Assembly: GCF_009569385.1 (NCBI RefSeq)
Contig: NZ_WBOF01000001.1
Location: 5,961,501-6,025,500 of the forward strand
Reading direction: 5' to 3'
From: Streptomyces kaniharaensis
GTDB taxonomy: Bacteria; Actinomycetota; Actinomycetes; Streptomycetales; Streptomycetaceae
DNA: 64,000 nt
Each line of letters opens with the position of its first letter. The first letter of the stretch is position 1. The translations under genes were made by a program, and so were the position numbers. The notes beneath the pieces were generated by a model. That model was not told the DNA's origin. It worked only from the letters and a program-made list of their open reading frames with translations, and searched no databases. This document shows positions 17,266-25,513 of the stretch, piece by piece.

Positions 17266-17988
17266 TCACCCGGGAGGGTGGGTGTGGTCGAGGAGGGTCA
17301 GGTAGCGGCCGAGGTGGGCGGCGGCGTCGAGCATGGCGAGGCTCCGGGCGGTGAGCCGGTGCTGCCAGTCTGAAAGGGCGCGGGACAGGGCCTCGGTGCC
17401 GCCGGCCGTCCGGATCTGCCGGACCACGGTGGCGATGTGGTCCAGCGGGTAGCCGCCGCGCCTGAGGAGGTGCGCGAGTTCGGCGTCGCGGACGTCGTCG
17501 GCGCGGAAGACGCGGTATCCGGTGGCCCGGTCCCGTGCCGGGGTGAGGATGCCGGCGCCTTCCCAGGCGCGCAGCGTGGCCGGGGTGACGCGGAGGTGGT
17601 GGGCGAGTTCGCCGATGGTACGGACGCCCGGGACCGTTGACGAGGCGGGGCCGGCTCCCGACTCGGCTTCTGCCAGGTGCTCGACCGCCTTCCGGACGGC
17701 GTCGAGGGTGTCCCGGTCGCGGAGGAGCTGGCCGTGGCCGCGGTCGACGGCCGTCAAGGCGTCGTCGAGCTCGCCGCCGTGGAGCGCCTTCATGATCCGT
17801 CGACCGGCCGCGTGACCGTACGCCCGCACGAGGGCGAGGTAGGCGCGGAGCGCCGCCGCGTGCAGCTCGGTGTAGATCCGGTAGCCGCTGGGGGAGCGCT
17901 CGGCGGGTGGGAGGCAGCCGTCCCGCCCGTAGTTGCGGACCGCCTGGGTCGAGATGCCGTGTTCGCGGGCGAGGTCGGAGGGGCGCAT
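17266..17988 (-). CDS. Tandem-MerR (TioE-like) transcriptional regulator
   Basis: A 240-aa protein with two MerR winged-helix domains in one chain. The first, residues 1-70, reads LAREHGISTQAVRNYGRDG...GYRIY. The second, about 123-190, reads IGELAHHLRVTPATLRAWEGAG...GYRVF. Both keep the helix-turn-helix and the wing GYR motif. This architecture is found in TioE-family regulators, some of which sit beside resistance or export genes. It is divergent from the erythromycin-esterase-like gene with 90 bp between starts. A 9-bp inverted repeat in that gap is a likely operator for both directions. No ligand-binding domain of recognisable type is present, so the signal is unknown. Confidence 0.88.
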   Translation of the reverse strand: MRPSDLAREHGISTQAVRNYGRDGCLPPAERSPSGYRIYTELHAAALRAYLALVRAYGHAAGRRIMKALHGGELDDALTAVDRGHGQLLRDRDTLDAVRKAVEHLAEAESGAGPASSTVPGVRTIGELAHHLRVTPATLRAWEGAGILTPARDRATGYRVFRADDVRDAELAHLLRRGGYPLDHIATVVRQIRTAGGTEALSRALSDWQHRLTARSLAMLDAAAHLGRYLTLLDHTHPPG

Positions 17989-18001
17989 GGTTGCCGTCGA
18001 T

Positions 18002-18049
18002 TTGAGACTTCGTAGGAGGAAAACCGGGCTGAGCCGGGAAAAGTCTCAA
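18002..18049. promoter_or_regulatory. Inverted repeat in the MerR/esterase divergent promoter
   Basis: TTGAGACTT at 18002-18010 and its exact complement AAGTCTCAA at 18041-18049 flank 30 bp of spacer. They lie between the divergent starts at 17988 and 18079. The widely spaced arms could be bound by the two DNA-binding domains of one tandem-MerR chain. Confidence 0.5.
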
Positions 18050-18078
18050 CCGTTCTTTCAAGGATACGCTTGAGGTCC

Positions 18079-19221
18079 ATGAGTCAGGACATTCGAGACT
18101 TCGTGACCTCGCCCTGTGACCTGCTGGCACTCGGTGAGCCGACGCACCGGGAACCGGCCTTCGCCCGGGTCCGCAACGAACTGTTCGCCCAACTGGTCGG
18201 CCGCGGCTTCCGGTCGATCGCCCTGGAGACCGACCGGGTCGCCGCACTCGCCGTGAACGACTACGTCCGGGAAGGAGCGGGGACGCTCGACACGGCACTG
18301 GGCGACAGCTTCTCCCACGGCTTCGGAGAGCTGGCTGCCAACCGGCAACTCGTCGCCTGGATGCGCGAGTTCAACCGGAACCGGCCGCCGGAGGAGCGGT
18401 TGGCGTTCCACGGCTTCGACGCCCCGACGGAGACCATGGGCGCACCGAGCCCACGCCGCTACCTCGAACTCGCGCGCGACTACCTGCGGTTCGACGTGGA
18501 CGTCGCGAGCCTCGCCGGCGACGACGAACGCTGGAGCCGCCCGGAGGCCGTCATGGACCCGGCCGCGTCGCCCGGCGACACCGCCGAGGCCGAGCGACTG
18601 CGGTCGATCGCCGACGACATGCTCGACTCGCTCGACACGCGGGCGCCGGAGCTGATCGCGACGACCTCACGTGCCGAGTGGCAGCGGGTCAGGACCCACC
18701 TCACCGCCGGCCTCGGCCTGCTCCGCTACCACCGGCAGTCGGCCCGGTGCCTCGACCGGAGTGCGCGCCTGTCCGACCTCATGGCCGTCCGCGGCGCGCT
18801 CATGGCCCAGAACCTCCTCGACATCCGGACCACCGAGGCCCGACGGGGACCGACGCTCGTCCACGCCCAGAACCTCCACCTGCAGAAGAACCCGAGCAAC
18901 TGGGAGGCCTGGAACCTCAGTTGGATCGGTGTCGGCGTCGTCGCCGGGGCCCTGCTGGGCGATCGGTACAGCTTCGTCGCCGGCAGCCTGGGCCGCAGCG
19001 AAGCCCTCGGGCTCGGGGAGCCCGAACCGGACACCTACGAGGGCCTTCTGCAGAGCCGGGTCACCACCTGGGGCCTGGTGGCGGCCACCACGGTCACGTC
19101 CGCCTCCGTCCGTACCGACACCACCCCGCAGCAGGGCTACTTCCCGCTCCACCACCAGACCGTGGACGGAGCCGACGCGATCCTGCACATCGCCGACGCC
19201 GGCCGCCCGGTCGGCCGCTGA
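18079..19221 (+). CDS. Erythromycin esterase-like protein
   Basis: A 380-aa protein of the erythromycin esterase (Ere-like) superfamily. Family blocks visible are LLALGEPTHREPAF near residue 20, SIALETDR near 48, a FHGFDAP block near 115, and a late VHAQNLHLQKN block. These contain the conserved Glu and His residues around the putative active site. Start at the ATG with GAGG just upstream. Characterised EreA/EreB enzymes hydrolyse the macrolactone of erythromycin, but most actinobacterial homologues are untested and may act on other esters. Divergence from a tandem-MerR regulator suggests induction by a small molecule. No signal peptide, so it acts in the cytoplasm. Confidence 0.85.
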   Translation: MSQDIRDFVTSPCDLLALGEPTHREPAFARVRNELFAQLVGRGFRSIALETDRVAALAVNDYVREGAGTLDTALGDSFSHGFGELAANRQLVAWMREFNRNRPPEERLAFHGFDAPTETMGAPSPRRYLELARDYLRFDVDVASLAGDDERWSRPEAVMDPAASPGDTAEAERLRSIADDMLDSLDTRAPELIATTSRAEWQRVRTHLTAGLGLLRYHRQSARCLDRSARLSDLMAVRGALMAQNLLDIRTTEARRGPTLVHAQNLHLQKNPSNWEAWNLSWIGVGVVAGALLGDRYSFVAGSLGRSEALGLGEPEPDTYEGLLQSRVTTWGLVAATTVTSASVRTDTTPQQGYFPLHHQTVDGADAILHIADAGRPVGR

Positions 19222-19262
19222 CGCGCACCGCCTACCGGGCACCGCGCTGCGGGACGCCGGCC

Positions 19263-19826
19263 TCAGGTCAGCGTCTCGCAGAGGTTCTCCACCTGGTGCT
19301 GCTCCAGCACCTGCGGCTGGCCGTCCGGGTGGATCAGCAGCGTGACGCCGCCGCTGAACACGAAGTCGCCGGGAGCGTGGTACGGGTTGCCGGCGAAGAT
19401 CCGGGCGCTGATGTGCGAGCTGCGGGGGACCAGCCAGAGCCGGCTGCCGTCGGGCAGGTAGTAGAGGGTGGCCCGGCCGCTCTGGTCGCGGTCGACGCTG
19501 CGCCCGCTGTCGACGTTGGTGTAGCGCAGCACCAGCGGGCCGCGGAACAGCACCTTCGACGGCGAGCCGTCCGGGTAGCTGGCCGCCGTCCTGGTCTCCT
19601 CCTCGTCCGTCACGATCCCGATGTGCAGGTGGAACGGGCAGAGTGCGCCCGCCGGGTAGTCCTTCGGGGTGTTGCGGTACGGCTGCCAGCCTCCGTCACC
19701 GCCCTCGCCGCTCCCCGATCGGGCCTGGGCGGCGGGGGCGGCGGCCAGCAGGACCGCGGCCAGTGCCGCGACCACGGCGGCCGGGCGGCGCAGGCGCGCG
19801 AGCGGACGGACGGAGTGTACGGACAT
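19263..19826 (-). CDS. Secreted protein of unknown function
   Basis: A 187-aa protein with a clear Sec signal peptide (hydrophobic AAVVAALAAVLLAAAPAAQA, residues about 16-35). It is followed by a mature domain rich in aromatic and charged residues: CPFHLHIGIV, VLFRGPLVLRYTNVDSG, ISARIFAGNPYHAPGDF. Two cysteines (in ALCPF and ENLCETLT) could form one disulfide. The ATG has GAGGAGG upstream. The repeating hydrophobic strands suggest a small beta-sandwich. I do not recognise a characterised family. Convergent with the esterase gene with 41 bp between ends, and divergent from the ArsR-like gene. Confidence 0.75.
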   Translation of the reverse strand: MSVHSVRPLARLRRPAAVVAALAAVLLAAAPAAQARSGSGEGGDGGWQPYRNTPKDYPAGALCPFHLHIGIVTDEEETRTAASYPDGSPSKVLFRGPLVLRYTNVDSGRSVDRDQSGRATLYYLPDGSRLWLVPRSSHISARIFAGNPYHAPGDFVFSGGVTLLIHPDGQPQVLEQHQVENLCETLT

Positions 19827-19855
19827 GGGTCGCCTCCTCGCGACGACGGACGGGT

Positions 19856-19886
19856 GCGCGCCCCCCTCCCCCGACGGGGGGCGCGC
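19856..19886. promoter_or_regulatory. Perfect inverted repeat in the divergent promoter
   Basis: GCGCGCCCCCC and GGGGGGCGCGC are exact complements separated by 9 bp, between the secreted-protein gene (start 19826) and the ArsR-like gene (start 19969). It is a candidate operator for the adjacent regulator or a strong RNA hairpin. Confidence 0.45.
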
Positions 19887-19968
19887 GGCTATCGTCGAAC
19901 GGCGGAGTCCGCGCCGGCGAGGCTTTCGGCACAGGCCGAAACCATCCGGCGGGATCGGGGGAGGAACG

Positions 19969-20988
19969 GTGCTGCGCATCCACTTCACGGCCGAGGACCT
20001 GCTCGGCGTCCGGTTCGCCGACGCGCCCGCGCCGCTGCTGGAGCTCGGACTGGCCGTGGCGATGCTGCAACGCGGCGACGGCGGCCCGGGATTCGTCCGT
20101 CGGCGCCGCCTGCTGGGCACCGCCCGGACCCGGGCCGCCGTGGCACCGCTGCGCCAGCTGGTGCCGCCCAGCGGCGCGGGACCGCTGTTCCTCGACCCGC
20201 CCAGCGACGACCTCGACCAGGGCATGGAACTGGTGCGCCGATCGACCGCCACGCTGGTGCGCGCCGAGCTGACCCGGATCACCACGGCCGGACTGCCCGT
20301 CACCGCCCTGATGCGCCGGCTGGCCGAACAGGACCGGGACGCCTGGCAGTACCTGGAGACGGCGATGCGCACCGCCTACCCGGACCTGGTCGGAACCGTC
20401 TGGCCGCGCCTGCGGGCCGGCTTCGACACCGACCTCGCCTGGCGCGGAAGGGTCCACCGCGAACAGGGCCTGCGCGGCATGCTCGCGGGCCTCCACCCGG
20501 GCAGCCGGTGGCGGGGCAGTACCCTGGAGGTCCCGTCCGAACGGGACAGGGACGTCCGGCTGGACGGTGCCGGGCTGGTGCTGATGCCCTCCGCACAGTG
20601 GACCGGCGGGCCACTGGTCGGCTCGTACCCGCAGGGCAAGCTGATGGTCTACCCGGCCCTCACCGCGCTGCCGTACCTCCCCGAGCCCGAGTCCGCGTTC
20701 GCGTCCGCCCCGGGCGCCGCCCCGGACGACCCGATCGCCGCACTGCTGGGCCGCACCCGCGCCGCCGTCCTGCGGCTGACCAGCCGTGAACCGACGACCA
20801 GTCAACTCGCCCAACTGCTGGGAATCAGCCTCGCCTCCGCCTCCGAGCACGCCCGCGCGCTGCGCCGCGCAGGCCTGGTCGCCACCGTCCGCACCGGCCG
20901 GGCGGTCCGGCACGGCTGCACCCCGCTCGGTCATCGCCTGCTCGCCGGATCGGACGGGAATTCCGTCGTGCGGATGACAAACTCCTGA
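19969..20988 (+). CDS. ArsR-like winged-helix regulator with DUF5937-type N-terminus
   Basis: A 339-aa protein starting at GTG with GGGGGAGGA upstream. The C-terminal about 80 residues hold a winged helix: LRLTSREPTTSQLAQLLGISLASASEHARALRRAGLV, a helix-turn-helix with recognition helix around SASEHARAL, as in ArsR-family proteins. The N-terminal about 250 residues (opening RIHFTAEDLLGVRFADAP) match the pattern of actinobacterial DUF5937 proteins, which always carry this C-terminal domain. No metal-binding cysteine motif of classical ArsR is seen. Divergent from the secreted-protein gene, it probably controls that gene or itself. Signal unknown. Confidence 0.82.
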   Translation: MLRIHFTAEDLLGVRFADAPAPLLELGLAVAMLQRGDGGPGFVRRRRLLGTARTRAAVAPLRQLVPPSGAGPLFLDPPSDDLDQGMELVRRSTATLVRAELTRITTAGLPVTALMRRLAEQDRDAWQYLETAMRTAYPDLVGTVWPRLRAGFDTDLAWRGRVHREQGLRGMLAGLHPGSRWRGSTLEVPSERDRDVRLDGAGLVLMPSAQWTGGPLVGSYPQGKLMVYPALTALPYLPEPESAFASAPGAAPDDPIAALLGRTRAAVLRLTSREPTTSQLAQLLGISLASASEHARALRRAGLVATVRTGRAVRHGCTPLGHRLLAGSDGNSVVRMTNS

Positions 20989-21167
20989 CCGGCAGTCAAT
21001 TATCGGAAAATGATCACGGTGGGGCGCATCTCTTCCGCCTTCTATTCCTCTTCGTATTTCCGCCGGTCACCCGCTGTGTTCGAGGGCCGTGCGGGGCGGC
21101 GGGTTCACCGGAATCACCGGGAAATAACAATTCCCGCCGGGGTCTGTCTGAAATTCCGGCCGGGCCC

Positions 21168-21173
21168 TAGGCT
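21168..21173 (+). promoter_or_regulatory. Candidate -10 box for a leaderless transcript
   Basis: TAGGCT, a common Streptomyces -10 sequence, ends 7 bp before the GTG at 21181. The -35 region (TGTCTG, 21145-21150) is weak. No ribosome-binding site precedes the GTG. CGGGAA-N7-TTCCCG at 21118-21136 may be a regulator site. The stretch 20989-21180 has no other gene. Confidence 0.4.
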
Positions 21174-21180
21174 GCGGCGC

Positions 21181-22125
21181 GTGTCGATCTTCCGAAAGCT
21201 TCGCGCTTCCGGTCCGCGCGTGCGACCGGAACTCGACGACGTCAATCTCGGCCGCGTACGGCGGCAACTAAATTCCTCCGGAAGGCTGGGCCCGGACGAT
21301 ATTCAGATCGACCAGGTCGAGCGGCTTCTCCGGGAGGCCGGTACGGACTGGGACCGCCGGACGCACCGCTTCGCGGTGCTCGCCGACGCCGCCGCGCCCT
21401 CGGCGATCGCCCGGTCCTGGCGGATGCGCCGCTCGCACAGCGCGGACGCGCTGGTGTTCGAGGCGTGGGTCGAGCTGTGCCGCGGCCGGCACGCGGGGCG
21501 GATGGAGGACGCCCGCGCGGCCGCCGACAACTGCTACCGCGCCGCCGAGCTCTTCCCCGCGGACCCCACGCCGTGGGTGGTGCTGCTCGGGATCCTGCGC
21601 GTGATGCGCGCCGACTCGCAGAACGCGTTCGCCGTGTGGCACGAGGTGGTCTCGCGCGACCCCTGGAACCGCGAGGCCCATCTGCAGATGCTGCGGTACC
21701 TGTCGCCGGAGGAGTGCGGCTCGCGAAGCAGCCAGCTGGACTTCGTCGAGACCGTCCGGGCCTCGGTCCCCTCGAACGCGCCGGCCGTCGGGGTGGGGCT
21801 GACCGCGCTGGTCGACGAGCACGCCCGCACGGCCGCCCAGGGGGGTGTCGAGGCGCTGCTGATCCGCCGCCAGTGGACGCACAACCGGGCCACCAGCGCG
21901 CTCGACGCCGCTCTGCTCGACTGGCCCCGCCAGGGCCACCTGCGGCACGCGGCGGCCCTGGCCGACCTCAACCTGCTCGCCTTCGCCCTGATCCAGGCCG
22001 GCCGCGTGCGCGAGAGCGCCGACACGTTCGAGCTGATCGGGGACATGGTCACCGCGTGGCCGTGGTCAGTCGGCGGCGACCCGATCCAGCAGTTCGGCTA
22101 CTGGCAGGCCAAGGCACTGGCCTGA
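21181..22125 (+). CDS. TPR-like cytoplasmic protein of unknown function
   Basis: A 314-aa all-helical protein. Alternating helices with small-residue/aromatic patterns (NCYRAAELFPADPTPWVVLLGILRV, FAVWHEVVSRDPWNREAHLQML, LADLNLLAFALIQAGRVRESA) resemble tetratricopeptide-like repeats, especially between residues 90-180. No catalytic motif, signal peptide or membrane segment. The start is set at GTG 21181 because upstream in-frame sequence (to 21010) has poor codon bias. With no ribosome-binding site and a TAGGCT box just upstream, it may be translated from a leaderless mRNA. A strong terminator follows. Such proteins are frequent in streptomycetes and usually unannotated; a scaffold role is possible. 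Confidence 0.75.
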   Translation: MSIFRKLRASGPRVRPELDDVNLGRVRRQLNSSGRLGPDDIQIDQVERLLREAGTDWDRRTHRFAVLADAAAPSAIARSWRMRRSHSADALVFEAWVELCRGRHAGRMEDARAAADNCYRAAELFPADPTPWVVLLGILRVMRADSQNAFAVWHEVVSRDPWNREAHLQMLRYLSPEECGSRSSQLDFVETVRASVPSNAPAVGVGLTALVDEHARTAAQGGVEALLIRRQWTHNRATSALDAALLDWPRQGHLRHAAALADLNLLAFALIQAGRVRESADTFELIGDMVTAWPWSVGGDPIQQFGYWQAKALA

Positions 22126-22142
22126 CACCACGCCCGCCACGA

Positions 22143-22173
22143 CGGGGCCCGCACGGCAGCCGTGCGGGCCCCG
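22143..22173 (+). terminator. Strong terminator hairpin
   Basis: CGGGGCCCGCACGG and its exact complement form a 14-bp stem with a CAG loop, 18 bp after the TPR-like gene stop. It also faces the end of the leftward yeh-like operon and can serve both. Confidence 0.85.
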
Positions 22174-22200
22174 ACGCCTGTGCTGGGGGGTCTTCGCTCT

Positions 22201-22347
22201 TCACGCGCGAGCCTCACCGACCGGATCCCAGGTGCCGCGGAGCCAGGGGAGCACCTCGTCGGCGATGGCGCGGTGGACGAGCGGCGCGGTGGACGAGCGT
22301 GACCGCTTCCCGCTCGTCCTGGGGCCACTCCACCCCGGTTCGTTCAT
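22201..22347 (-). CDS. Small 48-aa ORF at the end of the yeh-like operon, with internal duplication
   Basis: The ATG at 22347 lies in the SWIM gene stop (ATGA overlap), like the other junctions of this operon. The product is 48 aa, ending LPWLRGTWDPVGEARA. An exact 16-bp tandem duplication (22268-22299) changes the frame in the middle. The sequence before it reads naturally from the GTG at 22333 in another frame (VEWPQDEREAVTLVHRA), and the part after it in the ATG frame (HRAIADEVLPWLRG). Removing one copy would join these into a coherent 38-residue peptide starting at the GTG. The gene may therefore be a disrupted small protein whose frame was altered by the duplication, or an intact one that uses the ATG. 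I do not recognise the family. Confidence 0.5.
   Translation of the reverse strand: MNEPGWSGPRTSGKRSRSSTAPLVHRAIADEVLPWLRGTWDPVGEARA
22268..22299 (-). repeat. Exact 16-bp tandem duplication
   Basis: Two adjacent identical copies of CGCTCGTCCACCGCGC (minus strand). Sixteen is not a multiple of three, so the duplication shifts the frame of the small ORF. It looks like a slipped-strand event. Confidence 0.9.
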
Positions 22348-24353
22348 CGGAGCGACTCCTCAGCGGTGTCGCGTTCCTGGTGGAGCTCAAGGGCGGTCAG
22401 GAGGTGGATGGCCGCGTCCGCCCAGGGGCCGATCGCCGCGGTCACGGTGTCCGTGGCGAGGGTGGTGGCGAGGGTCTGGACCACGGCCGCGCCGGTGGTG
22501 AGGCCGATGCGGCGGAGGTCGGCGGCCGCCGAGGCGAGCTGGTCACGGGTGGAGCGGGTGGAGGCGCGCAGACCGGTGTGAACGAGCTCGGCGAGAGCGG
22601 CGACGCCGGATTCGAGGGCGTGGCCGATCGGATCCGAGGGGCGCCGAGCGGCGGGTGCGAGCGGGAGGGTGCCGGCGCCTGCGGCGAGGTCGGGGACGAC
22701 CAGACCGTCCGCCGTGAGGACGGCGAGCGGGTCGAGCACCGGGCGGCCGCCCTCCGGGCGCAGCAGGCCGCTGACGAACCGGACCTGCCCGCCGCCGAGC
22801 GTCTCGGCGAGGGCGTCGAGCCTGCCCGGGCAGGCGGGGTCGTGCTCGGCGTGGATCAGCACGGTCGTGCCGGACGGGTCGCGGACGACCGCCTCCAGCC
22901 GTTGCCGGGCGGGGTCGTAGCCGAGGGAGTCGACGGAGGCGACCGCCAGCACCCGCGCGGTGTCGGCCGCCACCCGGGGCCGGATCAGCCGTGGCGGCCG
23001 GTCGTCCCAGGCGCGCAGGTGCGCGGCCGTGTCCCGGACCAGGAGCGAGCCGGGCAGGTCGGCCCAGGCCGAGCCGACCGGGGTGATGCTCGTCGCGGCC
23101 ACCCGGCCGCGGCCGATGGTCACCGTCCGGCCGGCGCTGCGGGAGATGGTCTCGCTGACGACGTTGGCCCCGGCCAGGGCCCGCAGCGGTGAGCCGAGCA
23201 GGCGCCGGGTCGCGAGGTCGGCGCCGGTGAGGCGCTGGTCCTCCGTCGGCTCCCAGCGTTTGCGCAGCACCAGGGCGATGCCGGCGTCCGGCTGCGCGAA
23301 GTACACCTCGGCGGTGCGCTCCGTCGTCGCCCGGCCGGAGATCCGGCAGCCGAGGGCGACCAGCCGCACCCGGCGCAGCGGGGTCTCGGCCGGCTCGCGG
23401 GTGCCGAGCACGCCCGGCCGGTCGAGCGCGCCGGCCCGGCGGCGGGCGTGGAGTTCGGCGACCAGCTCGGCGACGTGGGCGGCCGCGTAGCGGGTGTCGC
23501 GTGCCGCGTAGGAGTCGACCTGGTCGCGCAGTTCCGTGAGTGCGGCTGCGGGCCAGTGCAGCGCGGCTCGGGAGAGCGCGGCACCGGCACGGTCCAGCTG
23601 TGCGGCGAACACCGGGGTGGTGTGGGCGACGCCGTCCAGCAGCAGTTCGTCCGCGAGGGCGACGGCCTGGTCGAGGGTCTGGTCCGTGACGGGCGCGGCG
23701 GGCGCCCGGCCGCCGACGGAGACCTGGACGTGCGCTGCGCCGCCCTCGGCGGTCGTGTCCGCCGCGCGGAAGGCCCAGACCGCGAGCGCGATGGTCTCCC
23801 CGCGTCGCGGGGTCGCGGCGTCGGTCAGCGCGTAGCCGAGTTCGTGCGGGACGGGGAAGCGTACGGTGCAGGAGGCCAGTTCGACCCAGGGCACCGGCTG
23901 GTCCTCGCCGCCGCGGTGCACGGTCGCCGTGTACCCGCGGTCGACGGCACGGCGCGCGGCGGTCAGCGCGACCCGGCCCAGCGCCGCCTCCAGCTGCTCG
24001 TCGTCGAACGCGCCCGGGGACCAGGCGATGACGGGCTCCGCGGCGGACTCGGCCGGTTCGGCCGCCGTGTGGAGTTCCTGGTAGGCCAGCACCAGCCCGA
24101 TCCGGTGCCGGCAGACTCCGGTGGCGGCGCAGCTGCACTCGGCGGTATCGAGGCCGACGCCCGATGGCAGGCGGGTCCGGCTGCCGTCCGGGTAAGTGCC
24201 GAGGACGCTGCCGTCCTCGCCGAGCTCGATCTGCGGCCCGGCACCGGCCTCCAGGTCCTTGGCGGCGCGTTTGACCAGGCCGCGGTTGGCGAGCGCGGCG
24301 AGCGTGTCCGGGGTGAGGGCGAGCAGGTCCTCGCGCCGGGCCGGGCCGGTCAT
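22344..24353 (-). CDS. SWIM zinc-finger protein (YehQ-like)
   Basis: A 669-aa protein starting at ATG within the VWA gene stop (ATGA overlap). Near the N-terminus is a SWIM motif CxCx(5)CxH: Cys73, Cys75, Cys81, His83 in ECSCAATGVCRHR. It is followed by about 580 residues with no recognised domain. SWIM fingers bind zinc and mediate DNA or protein contacts. In E. coli the last gene of the yehL-M-P-Q operon, yehQ, encodes a SWIM protein of about the same length, and here it is likewise last of the large genes, right after the VWA gene. Function unknown; the conserved gene order suggests it belongs to a complex with the MoxR and VWA proteins. Confidence 0.88.
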   Translation of the reverse strand: MTGPARREDLLALTPDTLAALANRGLVKRAAKDLEAGAGPQIELGEDGSVLGTYPDGSRTRLPSGVGLDTAECSCAATGVCRHRIGLVLAYQELHTAAEPAESAAEPVIAWSPGAFDDEQLEAALGRVALTAARRAVDRGYTATVHRGGEDQPVPWVELASCTVRFPVPHELGYALTDAATPRRGETIALAVWAFRAADTTAEGGAAHVQVSVGGRAPAAPVTDQTLDQAVALADELLLDGVAHTTPVFAAQLDRAGAALSRAALHWPAAALTELRDQVDSYAARDTRYAAAHVAELVAELHARRRAGALDRPGVLGTREPAETPLRRVRLVALGCRISGRATTERTAEVYFAQPDAGIALVLRKRWEPTEDQRLTGADLATRRLLGSPLRALAGANVVSETISRSAGRTVTIGRGRVAATSITPVGSAWADLPGSLLVRDTAAHLRAWDDRPPRLIRPRVAADTARVLAVASVDSLGYDPARQRLEAVVRDPSGTTVLIHAEHDPACPGRLDALAETLGGGQVRFVSGLLRPEGGRPVLDPLAVLTADGLVVPDLAAGAGTLPLAPAARRPSDPIGHALESGVAALAELVHTGLRASTRSTRDQLASAAADLRRIGLTTGAAVVQTLATTLATDTVTAAIGPWADAAIHLLTALELHQERDTAEESLR

Positions 24354-25513
24354 CGGCCCACCGTCTCGGCGACGAACTCGGCGAGCCGGCCCGGGGTCAT
24401 CGCGCCGACGTGGGCGCCGGCCGCGGCCAGCCGGCCCGCGAGGTCGCGGTCGTAGACGGGGTCGGCCTCCTCGTCGAGCGCGGCCAGGCCGAGGACGGTG
24501 GCGCCCTGGTCGACCAGGCTCCGGACCGTGCGGACCAGCCGGTACCGGTCGCCGCCCTCGTAGAAGTCGGAGACGATCGCCACGATGCTGCGGCGCGGGT
24601 TGTCGACCAGGCCGGCGGCGTAGTCGACGGCGCGGGCGATGTCGGTGCCACCGCCGAGCTGCACCTTCATGAGCAGCTCGACCGGGTCGGTCACGTCGGA
24701 GGTCAGGTCGACCACGGAGGTGTCGAAGGCGACCAGGTGGGTGCGCAGGCCCGGGAGGTTCCACAGGCAGGCGGCCGTGACGGCGGAGTGGATCACCGAG
24801 CCCACCATCGAACCCGACTGGTCCACCAGCAGGATCAGCTGCCACTGTTCCAGGTGCCGCCGGGTGCGCGAGTGGAAGCGCGGCCGCTCGATCAGCACCC
24901 GGCGCTGCTCCGGCTGGTAGTGGGCCAGGTTGGCGCGGACGGTGCCCTGGAAGTCGAAGTCGCGGGCCAGCGGCAGGCGGCTGGGGCGGCGGGAGCGGGT
25001 GCCGGTGAAGGCCCGGCGCAGCTCCGGGCGGAGCCGGTCCATCAGCTCGCGGACCACCGCCTCGACGATGCGCCGGGCCATGGCGAGCACCTCGGGGTTC
25101 ATCAGGTGCTTGGTGCGCAGCACGGCGCGGAGCAGCGTGGCGTCGGGCTCGACCCGGGAGAGGACGTCGGGGTCGGTGACGATCTCGTCGATGCCGTACC
25201 GCTCGACGGCGTCCCGTTCGAGCCGTTCGACGGTCTCCTTGGGGAAGAGCCGGTGGATGTCGTCGAGCCAGTCCACGGCGGTGAGTTGGGACGGGCCGGC
25301 GCCGCCGGTGCGTCCGGTGTCGGCGCGCCCGGCGGCGGGGCCGCCGCGGATGCCGCGCCGTTCGAGGTCCGGGTCCCGGCCGTAGAGCCAGTCGAGCGCC
25401 GCGTCCCGGGCGGCGGCCCGCGGGCCGAGCGGGCCGGTGGCGCGTTCGGCGGGTGCGCCGAGCACCAGCCGCCAGCGCTCCAGGCCCTCGTCGGTGGTGG
25501 GGACGCCGGTCAT
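24350..25513 (-). CDS. VWA-domain protein (YehP-like)
   Basis: A 387-aa protein with ATGA overlaps at both ends. The C-terminal half is a von Willebrand A domain with a MIDAS motif DQSGSM at residues 231-236. The later MIDAS threonine is in GGGTDIARA and an aspartate in IVSDFYEGG. The N-terminal 220 residues are helical and shared with E. coli YehP (about 378 aa). MoxR ATPases typically act with VWA proteins, remodelling a target or inserting metal, and a MoxR gene lies two genes upstream. So the pair probably forms the working core of this operon's complex. Confidence 0.9.
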   Translation of the reverse strand: MTGVPTTDEGLERWRLVLGAPAERATGPLGPRAAARDAALDWLYGRDPDLERRGIRGGPAAGRADTGRTGGAGPSQLTAVDWLDDIHRLFPKETVERLERDAVERYGIDEIVTDPDVLSRVEPDATLLRAVLRTKHLMNPEVLAMARRIVEAVVRELMDRLRPELRRAFTGTRSRRPSRLPLARDFDFQGTVRANLAHYQPEQRRVLIERPRFHSRTRRHLEQWQLILLVDQSGSMVGSVIHSAVTAACLWNLPGLRTHLVAFDTSVVDLTSDVTDPVELLMKVQLGGGTDIARAVDYAAGLVDNPRRSIVAIVSDFYEGGDRYRLVRTVRSLVDQGATVLGLAALDEEADPVYDRDLAGRLAAAGAHVGAMTPGRLAEFVAETVGR

